Source of the DNA: Verrucomicrobium sp. BvORR106
GTDB lineage: Bacteria > Verrucomicrobiota > Verrucomicrobiia > Verrucomicrobiales > Verrucomicrobiaceae
Direction of reading: 5' to 3'
Length of the DNA: 39,071 nucleotides
Assembly: GCF_000739655.1 (NCBI RefSeq)
Contig: NZ_BATR01000017.1
Location: 1 to 39,071 of the forward strand
Made by a program: the position numbers and the translations under genes. The notes under the pieces are model-generated. The model was given only the letters and a program-made list of their open reading frames with translations, ran no database searches and had not been told where the DNA came from. Shown here piece by piece: positions 1-7,131 of this stretch. Position 1 is the first letter of the stretch, and each line of letters starts with the position of its first letter.

Positions 1-84
1 CATGTCCAATCTCCCGCGGTCCTGACTTATTCCACTGCCAGCCTCCTCGTTGGTGATCCTCACTCTCCCTCCCTTCCTCACACC

Positions 85-1749
85 ATGCACCGCCGCTTCT
101 TTGTTGCCGCACTGATTGCCGCCACCGCCTTGCACCCAGGCCTGGCCCAGGAACCCACCGCCCCCCCGGCCGCCACCTCCACCCCACCCGCTGACGCCCC
201 CGCCTATGACGTCGTAGTGTACAGCGGCGTCCCCTGCGGGGTCGCCGCCTCCGTGGCCGCGGCTCGCGAGGGCGCCAAGACCCTCCTTATCGAGCCCACC
301 AAAGAAGTAGGCGGCCTCAACACCAGCGGCCTCAACACCGCCGAGACCGAGCACATGCTGAAGTGGACCTTCGGCGGCGTGGCGCAGGAGGCCTACCAGC
401 GCATGGGCTGGGAATACGGCCGCTGGAACCCGGTGTACTACTTTGAATCCAAAGTCGCGGCCAAGGTCTTCCACGCCATGCTGGATGAAGCCAAGGTGGA
501 GGTGAAGTACGGCGTGCGGGTGGACAAGGTGGAAAAGGAAGGCGCCACCATCAAGAGCATCACCCTCAGCGATGGATCCAAGATCACGGCCAAGACCTTT
601 GTGGACGCCGGTTATGAAGGCGACCTCATGGCCCGCAGTGGCGTGAGCTACACCTGGGGCCGCGAGTCGATCGAAGAGTATGGCGAATCCCTCGCCGGCA
701 TCCGCCTGGACAAGACCCCGCGCAAGGCCGCGACGGTGGATGAAAAGGGCAACCTCCTCCCCGGCATCAGCGGCTGGGCCAAGGATGTGACCGAAGGCGC
801 AGCGGACAAAAAAGTCATGAACTACAACTGGCGTCTCTGCCTCTCCAACGATCCGGAGCAGAGCGTGCCCTTCCCCCAGCCCAAGCAGTATGACCGAGCC
901 CGCTACCGCGTGCTGGAGAACTGGATCAAGGAGAAGACCGCCGCCAATGAGCCAGTGAAGCTCCTCGACATCATCGACCTCTACTCCCACGCCCCCGGCC
1001 GCAAGGACAAGAAGGAGGTCAACAACAAGCAGGCCGCCGTTATTTCCGTAGGCCACTTCGGCGGGCAGTTCGACTACCCCGATGGCGACTACGCCACGCG
1101 GGACCGGATCATCGCTGATCACACGGACTACACCCTGGGCATGTTCCACTTCCTGGCCACCGATGAAACCGTGCCAGAAACACTGCGCACCGAGACCAAA
1201 CAATGGGGCCTGGCCAAGGACGAGTTCACCAACAACGACCACTGGCCCTACCAGCCCTATGTGCGCGAAGCCCGCCGCATGAAGGGCCTCTACGTGGTGA
1301 CGCAGAAGGACATCACTGAAGACCGCCGCAAGCCCGACAGCATCGCCATGGGCAGCCACTTCATCGACAGCCACCACGTGCAACGCCTCGCCCTCTCCCC
1401 CACGGAGTTCGTAAACGAAGGCCGCATCTGGGAGGAAGGGCAAGTGTACCAGATCCCCTTCCGCGCCATCCAGCCCAAGGCCGAGGAATGCACCAACCTC
1501 CTCGTCCCCGGCGCCGCCAGCTTCTCCCACGTGGCCTTCTGCACCTACCGCCTGGAAAGCACCTGGATGAAGACTGGCCACGCCGCCGGAGTCGCCGCCG
1601 CCCGCGCCGCCCTCTGGAACAAGACCGTGCAGGACCTCATCATCGAGAACCTCCAGGAACGCCTCCGCGACCAGGGCCAGGTCATCGACTTCATCGAAGG
1701 CCAGCCCGAGAAGTTCGTGAAGGAGCAGAAGAAGGTGACGAAGAAGTAA
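85..1749 (+). CDS. Secreted FAD-dependent oxidoreductase (FAD_oxidored / PF12831-like)
   Basis: A 554-residue protein opening with a signal peptide (about residues 1-22, ending ALHPGLAQ) and a Pro/Ala-rich linker to about residue 40. The Rossmann FAD-binding segment follows: YDVVVYSGVPCGVAASVAAA, then the acidic end of beta-2 (LLIEP) and a GGLNTSGL motif. That spacing and the GG-L-x-S-G element are typical of the PF12831 FAD-dependent oxidoreductases common in Verrucomicrobia and Planctomycetes. The C-terminal part has the expected FAD-closing segment NLLVPGAASFSHVAFCTYRLES. Substrate is unknown; relatives often lie in glycan-degradation loci, but no glycosidase or sulfatase is adjacent here. 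The ATG follows a pyrimidine-rich leader with no Shine-Dalgarno. It appears to be a single-gene unit, followed by a strong hairpin. Family call is confident; function is not. Confidence 0.85.
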   Translation: MHRRFFVAALIAATALHPGLAQEPTAPPAATSTPPADAPAYDVVVYSGVPCGVAASVAAAREGAKTLLIEPTKEVGGLNTSGLNTAETEHMLKWTFGGVAQEAYQRMGWEYGRWNPVYYFESKVAAKVFHAMLDEAKVEVKYGVRVDKVEKEGATIKSITLSDGSKITAKTFVDAGYEGDLMARSGVSYTWGRESIEEYGESLAGIRLDKTPRKAATVDEKGNLLPGISGWAKDVTEGAADKKVMNYNWRLCLSNDPEQSVPFPQPKQYDRARYRVLENWIKEKTAANEPVKLLDIIDLYSHAPGRKDKKEVNNKQAAVISVGHFGGQFDYPDGDYATRDRIIADHTDYTLGMFHFLATDETVPETLRTETKQWGLAKDEFTNNDHWPYQPYVREARRMKGLYVVTQKDITEDRRKPDSIAMGSHFIDSHHVQRLALSPTEFVNEGRIWEEGQVYQIPFRAIQPKAEECTNLLVPGAASFSHVAFCTYRLESTWMKTGHAAGVAAARAALWNKTVQDLIIENLQERLRDQGQVIDFIEGQPEKFVKEQKKVTKK

Positions 1750-1773
1750 GGGGGAGGAAAAGCCTCCAGCATT

Positions 1774-1806
1774 GGCGAGCCCTGTCCTGCATGACAGGTG
1801 CTCGCC
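1774..1806 (+). terminator. Stem-loop just after the oxidoreductase gene, without T-tract
   Basis: GGCGAGC-CCTGTC, loop CTGCAT, then GACAGG-T-GCTCGCC forms a 13 bp stem with one bulged T, beginning 24 bases after the stop codon. No run of T follows, so it is not a classical intrinsic terminator. It may stabilise the 3' end or be the first part of the palindromic element that starts directly after it. Confidence 0.45.
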
Positions 1807-1821
1807 GAAGGGGCGGGAAGT

Positions 1822-2110
1822 GGGCTCCTGACGCCAAAGGCGTCAAACAAAACAGCCCTGGGTAAGGCGAGGCACGAGCCGCCACCCAGGGGGATCGATG
1901 GAAAAGCGCTGGAACTCCAAAGGAGTTCTACAAACCGTCCAAATCACCCGGAGACGGGCCGCACTACATGCAGTGTGCACCTCAGGGATCCGGTCACAGT
2001 CTGTAGAACTCACTTCGGAGTTCTGACCCATTGCCCATGTACCCAGGGTGGCGGCTCGTGCCTCGCCTGACCCTGGGCTAGCATGTATGACGCCTTTGGC
2101 GTCAGCGGGC
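1822..2110. repeat. Nested inverted-repeat element A
   Basis: The left arm (about 1828-1890) and the right arm (about 2042-2105) are near-perfect reverse complements, including GGCGAGGCACGAGCCGCCAC and the mini-hairpin ACGCC-AAA-GGCGT. Inside them a second arm pair (1910-1931 and 2002-2026) carries AACTCC-AAA-GGAGTT on the left and GAACTC-ACTTCG-GAGTTC on the right. The whole can fold into one long interrupted hairpin with smaller hairpins on its arms. Short open frames on both strands here encode near-identical peptides because of the symmetry and are not genes. Confidence 0.85.
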
Positions 2111-2225
2111 TCACTTGCGGCGTCGACGAAGGCTCCGTCCACACCGGCAGGCGGTGCCGCAAATCTCCCGACTCAAGCCAGCAGACCGCCAAGGAACCTC
2201 CTGCTGCGAGGCGCCCCCCCGCACT

Positions 2226-2471
2226 CGAACCCGGAGGGTTCACCATGAATAGCCATGCGGTGAAGCGAGCGGAGCGAGTGCAACCCATGGAAAACGTCGC
2301 GCACAAACTCTACCGCGGAGCGGTAGGCCATCACGGCGGTCATACCTCCCAAGCAGGCACACCCGTCGAAGGCCTACCGCTCCGCGGTAGCACGGCGTTG
2401 GCGCTTTCCACGGGTTTGGCTCGCTAAACTCGCCTAACCCGTGGCTACGCATGGTGAACCCTCCGGGTTCG
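2226..2471. repeat. Long inverted-repeat element B (arms about 104 bases)
   Basis: The left arm is 2226-2329 and the right arm 2371-2471, separated by about 41 bases. The outer 22 bases (CGAACCCGGAGGGTTCACCATG, split as CGAACCCGGAG and GGTTCACCATG) and the inner 20 bases (CTACCGCGGAGCGGTAGGCC) of the arms match perfectly as reverse complements; the middle is imperfect. Each matching block is itself a mini-hairpin with a 3-base loop: GAACCC-GGA-GGGTTC and TACCGC-GGA-GCGGTA. No transposase or target-site duplication was seen. Confidence 0.88.
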
Positions 2472-2525
2472 GAAACGCCCTCTAGTCAAACGATCTCCTG
2501 AGCAGGACGTTCCCCTTAGTCGAGG

Positions 2526-2654
2526 TCAGTCCACGAAGTCAGCCTGTAGCAACCGCAGGTTTTTCCGTGCCGAAGCCAGCTCCGCCTCGAACAATTCAGC
2601 CTCAGCCGCATCAAGATGGGGCATCCGCTTCCAAGCTGCAAGCAGGTCGACTCC
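2526..2654 (-). pseudogene. Possible remnant of a type II antitoxin C-terminus
   Basis: The minus frame reads DLLAAWKRMPHLDAAEAELF, then EAELASARKNLRLLQADFVD and a stop. This acidic amphipathic tail resembles, from memory, the C-terminal tails of antitoxins paired with PIN-domain toxins. Upstream the frame continues with unconvincing sequence (STRSVPRRCTG), so no intact N-terminal DNA-binding domain is present, and no toxin gene follows. The most likely reading is a decayed fragment left beside the repeat elements. A chance open frame cannot be excluded. Confidence 0.33.
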
Positions 2655-2841
2655 AGTGCACCGACGAGGAACTGAGCGCGTACTTATCGCCAAGCCTCCA
2701 TCACACCCGACACGCCCCGAAATTGGCATTGCCGTTTCGCAGGTCGAATCCGTAACCAATGGACCAGACATATTGAGGATCAATCCTACCACACGTTCCT
2801 TCTGGCTCCAGCACAACCCTCTCCCAAACGCACCCAACTAC

Positions 2842-3312
2842 ATGTCCGAACACAAAGCCTTCATCCTGTGGGAAAACACCAGTGCCGAGGGAGAGTTCAC
2901 CAAAGGACGCTATTCGCGGGAGCACACCTGGAAGTTCGACGGCGGAGTCACCGTCCCGGCCTCCCCCTCGCCTTCCGTGGTGCGCCCGCCGTTCTCCAAT
3001 CCCGACTGCGTGGACCCGGAGGAAGCCTTTGTCGCCGCCATCTCCAGTTGCCACATGCTGACCTATCTCTTCCTCGCGGGGCGAAAAGGCTTCCAGGTCG
3101 AGCGCTATGAAGACGAGGCCGTGGGCGTGATGACCAAGAACGACGCCGGCGTCCCCTGGGTCAGCCAGATCACCCTCAACATCCGCATCCAGTACGGCCC
3201 CAACGCCCCGTCGCCCGAAGAGGAAGACCACCTCCACCACGAGGCCCACGAGCAGTGCTACATCGCCAACTCCGTGAAGACAGAGATCTTGGTAAAGTCG
3301 GTAACTCAGTAA
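2842..3312 (+). CDS. OsmC-family protein (organic hydroperoxide/thiol-dependent peroxidase family)
   Basis: 156 residues from MSEHKAFILW, the normal length for the OsmC/Ohr superfamily, whose members reduce organic hydroperoxides in the cytoplasm. The two redox cysteines are visible in the usual places: ISSCHMLTYLFLA on the central helix and HEQCYIANSVKTEI near the C-terminus. A longer frame starting at 2656 exists but its extra residues look random, so 2842 is chosen. The start follows CCCAACTAC without a Shine-Dalgarno. The stop codon lies inside a CAGTAA-type repeat, so the last residues (SVTQ) may be repeat-derived. It stands alone, convergent with the AraC gene. The subgroup (OsmC, Ohr or YhfA-like) is uncertain. 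Confidence 0.88.
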   Translation: MSEHKAFILWENTSAEGEFTKGRYSREHTWKFDGGVTVPASPSPSVVRPPFSNPDCVDPEEAFVAAISSCHMLTYLFLAGRKGFQVERYEDEAVGVMTKNDAGVPWVSQITLNIRIQYGPNAPSPEEEDHLHHEAHEQCYIANSVKTEILVKSVTQ

Positions 3313-3366
3313 TTCAGTAAACCAGCAATCCAGTGCGTCAGTGGGCGGTACGTCAGTGCGTCAGTA
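3297..3366 (+). repeat. CAGTAA/GTGCGTCAGT short tandem-like repeat overlapping the OsmC stop
   Basis: A run of related units (AACTCAGTAA, TTCAGTAAACCAG, CAATCCAGTGCGTCAGT, TACGTCAGTGCGTCAGTAG) begins in the last codons of the OsmC gene. The 14-mer GTGCGTCAGTGGGC at 3333-3346 recurs at 21286-21299, just upstream of miaB. Confidence 0.6.
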
Positions 3367-3641
3367 GTTCCCTCCCACGCAGGAACCCGGCACTCCCACC
3401 GTCGCGAAGCGTCTTGGAGTGCTGGCGGCTCGACGCCGCTTTCGCCTGCTGATAGAGAGACGCCCACCCAGGGCTTTCATCAGCTGCCTCGTCCTCAAAG
3501 CACGCGAGCATCTCACGCCGAGGACACCCACCCCTCCTCCGCTCACCATCGGCGGTTGTGCTCAAGGCACAAACCGCCGCTCCTTGAAATCCTCCCGAAC
3601 TTTGTGCCTTCGTGCCTTTGTGTGAGGATTGAAAGCGCTCC
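3367..3641. other. Non-coding region between convergent OsmC and araC-type genes
   Basis: No gene is supported here. A strong hairpin lies at 3550-3579 (CGGCGGTTGTGC, loop, GCACAAACCGCCG), which could act as a terminator for either convergent gene although it lacks a T-tract. The stretch GTGCCTTCGTGCCTTTGTG (about 3604-3622) is a small internal repeat. The segment around 3405-3465 (GCGTCTTGGAGTGCTGGCGG) looks like a dispersed repeat I recall from other verrucomicrobial genomes, but it has no second copy in this window. Confidence 0.5.
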
Positions 3642-3674
3642 CCACTTTTCACTTTTTACTCTCAACTTTTCACT
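3642..3674. repeat. Copy 1 of a 33-base stop-codon-adjacent repeat
   Basis: CCACTTTTCACTTTTTACTC followed by TCAACTTTTCACT. It matches 34067-34099 at 32 of 33 positions in the same orientation. Both copies sit just downstream of a minus-strand stop codon (4 bases here, 7 at the other copy). Confidence 0.85.
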
Positions 3675-3678
3675 CTCC

Positions 3679-4572
3679 CTACAACACCGCATTCCTCTGG
3701 AACTCCCGCCGATACGCCTTCGGCGTCATCCCCATCACGCGCTGGAACTGACGGTTGAAGTTCGCCAAGTTCCCGAACCCGCAATCCAGGGCGAGGTCCG
3801 CGATCTTGATATCCTCTTCCACCAGGCGGGAGCAGGCGCGGCCGATGCGCAGCTCATTCACATACTGCGGCAGGGTCTTGCCAGTGCGGGTGCGGAAGAA
3901 GCGGCTGAAGGCTCCCGGGCTGAGGCTGGCGTGAGCAGCAGCTTCGTCGCGGTCCACGGTCTCCAGGAGATTCCCGTGAATATAGCGGATCGCCCGCTCC
4001 ATCCGTCCCTGGTCAGATCCCTTGAGCTCCGGCGCATACTGCGGGCTGGCCAGTGACTTCACGTCCTTCGAGTGGGACAGCAGGTCCAGAATGCTCAATA
4101 GCTCAATCACACGAGGCAGGCCCTGATTATCGGCCAGACGGCGCAAACGCTCCGCCACCTCGTTCCGGGTTTTTCCGGTGAAATGCAATCCGCGGCTCGC
4201 CCGCTTAAGCAACTGCCGGACGTTTTCGAGCTCCGGTCTTTGCAAAAAGTCATCGCCCATGAAATTGTCCAAAAAGCGGATGATGATCGCATGAACCGCT
4301 TTTCGGGACCGCCCGGCGCTCTCATCTTGGTGCCAGACGTGAGGCAAATTCGACCCGACCAGGACCAGGTCTCCGGCGGTCAGGGGAGCCAGGCTGTCGC
4401 CTACAACCCTGTAACCACGGCTCTTCAGCACGAGTGTCAGTTGATGTTCCGGATGAAAATGCCACTGGGCGCCGTAGTTTGGCCCCTGCACTTCTTCGCA
4501 GTGAAACGACTCATGTTCAGACAACGGGACAGTTTCCCGGATCGGTTTTCTGACTTGGTTGGCAGGCTTCAT
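3679..4572 (-). CDS. AraC-family transcriptional regulator with N-terminal cupin
   Basis: 297 residues from MKPANQVRKP. The N-terminal half is a cupin-like sensor (AQWHFHPEHQLTLVLKSRGY, then LVGSNLPHVWHQ), the usual AraC arm that binds a small ligand. The C-terminal about 100 residues are the double helix-turn-helix: MERAIRYIHGNL, HASLSPGAFSRFFRTRTGKT, and IADLALDCGFGNLANFNRQF ending in the conserved R-G-M-T-P-K-A-Y-R element. A GTG at 4605 would add 11 residues, but the ATG at 4572 fits better. It is divergent from the class-III aminotransferase with about 72 bases between starts, so it probably controls that gene and itself. The ligand is unknown. Confidence 0.9.
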   Translation of the reverse strand: MKPANQVRKPIRETVPLSEHESFHCEEVQGPNYGAQWHFHPEHQLTLVLKSRGYRVVGDSLAPLTAGDLVLVGSNLPHVWHQDESAGRSRKAVHAIIIRFLDNFMGDDFLQRPELENVRQLLKRASRGLHFTGKTRNEVAERLRRLADNQGLPRVIELLSILDLLSHSKDVKSLASPQYAPELKGSDQGRMERAIRYIHGNLLETVDRDEAAAHASLSPGAFSRFFRTRTGKTLPQYVNELRIGRACSRLVEEDIKIADLALDCGFGNLANFNRQFQRVMGMTPKAYRREFQRNAVL

Positions 4573-4644
4573 TCTGTGACAAAAGTACCGGAAATCATGA
4601 CACACGGCGTGGAGGGTGCAATGCCGAGGTGATAGCTTCTTTAC

Positions 4645-6051
4645 ATGGGCAAAGAGTTCAATATTTCACCAGTCAACGTCCCGCCAGTCGCGACGAAGTA
4701 CCGCCACATCGCCACCGCTTTGCCCCATCCGGACTCCTTGTCCACCCTGGAGCGACTGCGCACGCTGGAACCCACGTCGATGCGCGGCATGCCCCCCATC
4801 GTCTGGGAGCGGGCCGAAGACATTTTTGTGTATGACAAATACGGCAACCGCTGGCTCGACTGGAGCAGCGGGGTGCTGGTGACCAACGCCGGTCACGGCG
4901 TGGCAGAGGTGCGGCAGGCCATCATCGACCAGGTGAACAGCGGGCTGCTTCATAATTACGTTTTCCCTAGCGAAGAACGTGCCGAACTGGTGACCCTCCT
5001 TGCTTCACTTGCCCCGGCCGAGCTCAACAAGGTGTTCCTCCTCACCACTGGCTCAGAGGCCACCGAGTGCGCCATCAAGCTCTCGCGCGCCCACGGCATC
5101 AAGGTCGGCGGTCGCGGCAAGATCGGCATCGTCGGCTTCGAGCGCGGCTTCCACGGTCGCACCATGGGCTCGCAGCAGGCGGGCGGCATGGCTGGCCAGA
5201 AGACCTGGATCGTCAATGAAGACCCCTCCATCGTCAACGTCCCCTTCCCGGACGGGTACTGGCAGCAGGATGTGTCGTTTGACTGCTTCCTCGACTCCCT
5301 CGCCAAGCAGGGCCTGAAGCCCTCGGACATCGCCGGCGTCATCATGGAGACCTATCAGGGCGTAGGCCCTGACTTCGCCCCCGTGGAATACGTGGCCGAG
5401 CTCGCCGCCTGGTGCCGCCAGCATCAGATCGTGCTCACCTTTGATGAAGTGCAGGCTGGCTTTGGCCGCACGGGCAAGTTCTGGGCCTTCGAGCACTACG
5501 GTGTCACGCCGGACATCATCTGCTGCGGCAAGGGCATCAGCAGCTCCCTCCCCCTCTCGGCTGTGCTGGGCAAGGGCGAGATCATGGACCAGTTTGGCCC
5601 CGGCTCGATGACCAGCACCCACACGGGCAATCCGGTGTGCTGCGCCGCCGCCACCGCCGCGATCAACAAGCTGCTGCGCGACCGCCTCACGGAAAACGCC
5701 GCCGAGCTGGAGCCGATACTTCTGTTCGGGCTGGAGAGGATCAAGGCCAAGCACCCGCTCATCGTCGGCCACGTCTCGGCCAAGGGCCTGGTCGCTGGCA
5801 TGCAGACCGTGAAGCCCGGCACCTCGGAGCCGGATCACGATCTGGCCCACCGCATTATCGAACTGTGCTACCAGCGCGGCCTGCTCCTCTTCGCCCCCGT
5901 GGGCGCCTGGGGGCAGACGGTCAAGATTTCCCCGCCCCTCTCGATTCCGCAGGAAGCGCTGGAGGAAGGCCTGGAGGTCCTCGCCGCCGCTACGGACCAA
6001 GCCATTGCCGAGGCCGCCGGGGTGTCCGCCCCCCAGCTCTCGCTGGCCTAG
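4645..6051 (+). CDS. Class-III PLP-dependent aminotransferase (GabT-like)
   Basis: 468 residues, normal for class-III (omega) aminotransferases such as 4-aminobutyrate aminotransferase. Visible landmarks: the entry region YDKYGNRWLDWSSGVLVTNA, the phosphate-loop TTGSEATECAIKLSRA, GFHGRTMGSQQAGG, the PLP-ring Asp in LTFDEVQAGFGRTGKFWAFE (D267), the Schiff-base Lys in CCGKGISSSLPLSAV (K296), and STHTGNPVCCAAA. The amino donor cannot be deduced; GABA, ornithine-type omega-amines or beta-alanine are all possible. A weak GAGGTGA lies about 13 bases before the ATG. Divergence from the AraC-type gene suggests substrate-inducible control. A hairpin at 6081-6115 separates it from accD. Confidence 0.9.
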   Translation: MGKEFNISPVNVPPVATKYRHIATALPHPDSLSTLERLRTLEPTSMRGMPPIVWERAEDIFVYDKYGNRWLDWSSGVLVTNAGHGVAEVRQAIIDQVNSGLLHNYVFPSEERAELVTLLASLAPAELNKVFLLTTGSEATECAIKLSRAHGIKVGGRGKIGIVGFERGFHGRTMGSQQAGGMAGQKTWIVNEDPSIVNVPFPDGYWQQDVSFDCFLDSLAKQGLKPSDIAGVIMETYQGVGPDFAPVEYVAELAAWCRQHQIVLTFDEVQAGFGRTGKFWAFEHYGVTPDIICCGKGISSSLPLSAVLGKGEIMDQFGPGSMTSTHTGNPVCCAAATAAINKLLRDRLTENAAELEPILLFGLERIKAKHPLIVGHVSAKGLVAGMQTVKPGTSEPDHDLAHRIIELCYQRGLLLFAPVGAWGQTVKISPPLSIPQEALEEGLEVLAAATDQAIAEAAGVSAPQLSLA

Positions 6052-6080
6052 TCAAAGCTCAGATCCAAAGAAAATCTCCT

Positions 6081-6115
6081 CAGGGAGGCAGGCGCTCCGG
6101 TGCCTCGCCTCCCTG
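6081..6115 (+). terminator. Hairpin terminator candidate after the aminotransferase
   Basis: CAGGGAGGC ... GCCTCCCTG is a perfect 9 bp stem, extended inward by AGGC/GCCT around CTCCGG. It starts about 30 bases after the stop and is followed only by TCGCTTTG, so termination may be partial. Confidence 0.55.
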
Positions 6116-6189
6116 TCGCTTTGTGACCGGGGGTTGCGGTTTCCCCCATCCCCTGCTAAGCTGCTCCTCCAACGCCAAACTCTAACTAC

Positions 6190-7035
6190 ATGGGACTTTT
6201 CAGCAAACGCTCAGTCAGTGACCTCGGTGAGAAGAAGAAGGACATGCCTGAGGGATTGTGGGTGAAGTGTCCTTCCTGCGGAGAGAGCCTCTACGAATCC
6301 GCCCTGGCCAAGAATCTCCGGGTCTGCACGCAGTGCGGCCACCATTTCACGATGAGCTCAGGGGAGCGCATCGCCGCACTTGTCGATGACGGCACGTTCG
6401 AAGAAATCGACGCCAACCTCGACTCCGTCAACGCCCTCGGCTTCAAGGACTACCTCGCCAAAGTGAAGGCCTACCAGGTCAAGACCGGTCTCAAGGAGGC
6501 CGTCGTCACCGGCCGGGCCAGGATCGACGGCACCCCCGTGGTGCTCGCCATCATGGACTTCCGCTTTCTGGGTGCCAGCATGGGCAGCGTGGTGGGGGAG
6601 AAAATCACCCGCGCCATCGAGACCGCCACCCGCGAGAAGTGCACCGTCATCATCTTCAGCGCCTCCGGTGGCGCCCGCATGCATGAGGGCATCCTCAGCC
6701 TCATGCAGATGGCCAAGACCTGCGGTGCCCTCGCCCGCCACGGCGAGGCCAAACTGCCCTACATCTCCGTGCTCACCCACCCCACCACCGGGGGTGTGAC
6801 CGCCAGCTTCGCCACCGTGGGCGACCTCATCCTGGCCGAACCCAAGTGCATGATCGGCTTCGCCGGTCCGCGCGTGGTCAAGGAAACCACCCACAGCGAC
6901 CTCCCTCCTGGCTTCCAGACCGCCGAGTTCATGATGGAACACGGCCTAGTGGACATGATCATCCAACGCCCTGTCATGCGCGAGACCCTCGCCAAGCTGC
7001 TCAAGTACGTGCAGCAGGAGAAAAAAGCAGCCTGA
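6190..7035 (+). CDS. accD: Acetyl-CoA carboxylase carboxyltransferase subunit beta
   Basis: 281 residues, the expected length. The N-terminal zinc ribbon is intact (C27, C30, C46 and C49 in KCPSCGES and VCTQCGHHF), followed by the crotonase-like carboxyltransferase core with MDFRFLGASMGSVVGEKITR, FSASGGARMHEGILSLMQMA and the LTHPTTGGVTASFA segment. With AccA it transfers the carboxyl group from carboxybiotin to acetyl-CoA, giving malonyl-CoA for fatty acid synthesis in the cytoplasm. accA is not in the window, which is common. The start follows CTCTAACTAC with no Shine-Dalgarno. It is convergent with the DUF1501 gene, the two stops separated by an inverted repeat. Confidence 0.97.
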   Translation: MGLFSKRSVSDLGEKKKDMPEGLWVKCPSCGESLYESALAKNLRVCTQCGHHFTMSSGERIAALVDDGTFEEIDANLDSVNALGFKDYLAKVKAYQVKTGLKEAVVTGRARIDGTPVVLAIMDFRFLGASMGSVVGEKITRAIETATREKCTVIIFSASGGARMHEGILSLMQMAKTCGALARHGEAKLPYISVLTHPTTGGVTASFATVGDLILAEPKCMIGFAGPRVVKETTHSDLPPGFQTAEFMMEHGLVDMIIQRPVMRETLAKLLKYVQQEKKAA

Positions 7036-7037
7036 GG

Positions 7038-7131
7038 AAATTAGGAATTCTGAATGCTGAATTAGGAATGGAGCATCCTTGATGTCCTTCAGGAAGTTCA
7101 TTCCTAATTCCTAATTCAGCATTCCTAATTT
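7038..7131. repeat. Inverted TTAGGAAT repeat between convergent stops
   Basis: Two 33-base arms (7038-7070 and 7099-7131) are reverse complements with about four mismatches; both are built from AATTAGGAAT and TGAATGCTGAAT units. The left arm starts 3 bases after the accD stop and the right arm overlaps the DUF1501 stop codon. It probably forms a hairpin serving as a two-way 3' end. Confidence 0.85.

Noticed and set aside
1691-2306. Several short frames on both strands in elements A and B (one reading MAARASPDPGLACMTPLAS)
   Set aside because: Frames on opposite strands encode nearly the same peptide because they are copies of inverted-repeat arms; there are no gene features.
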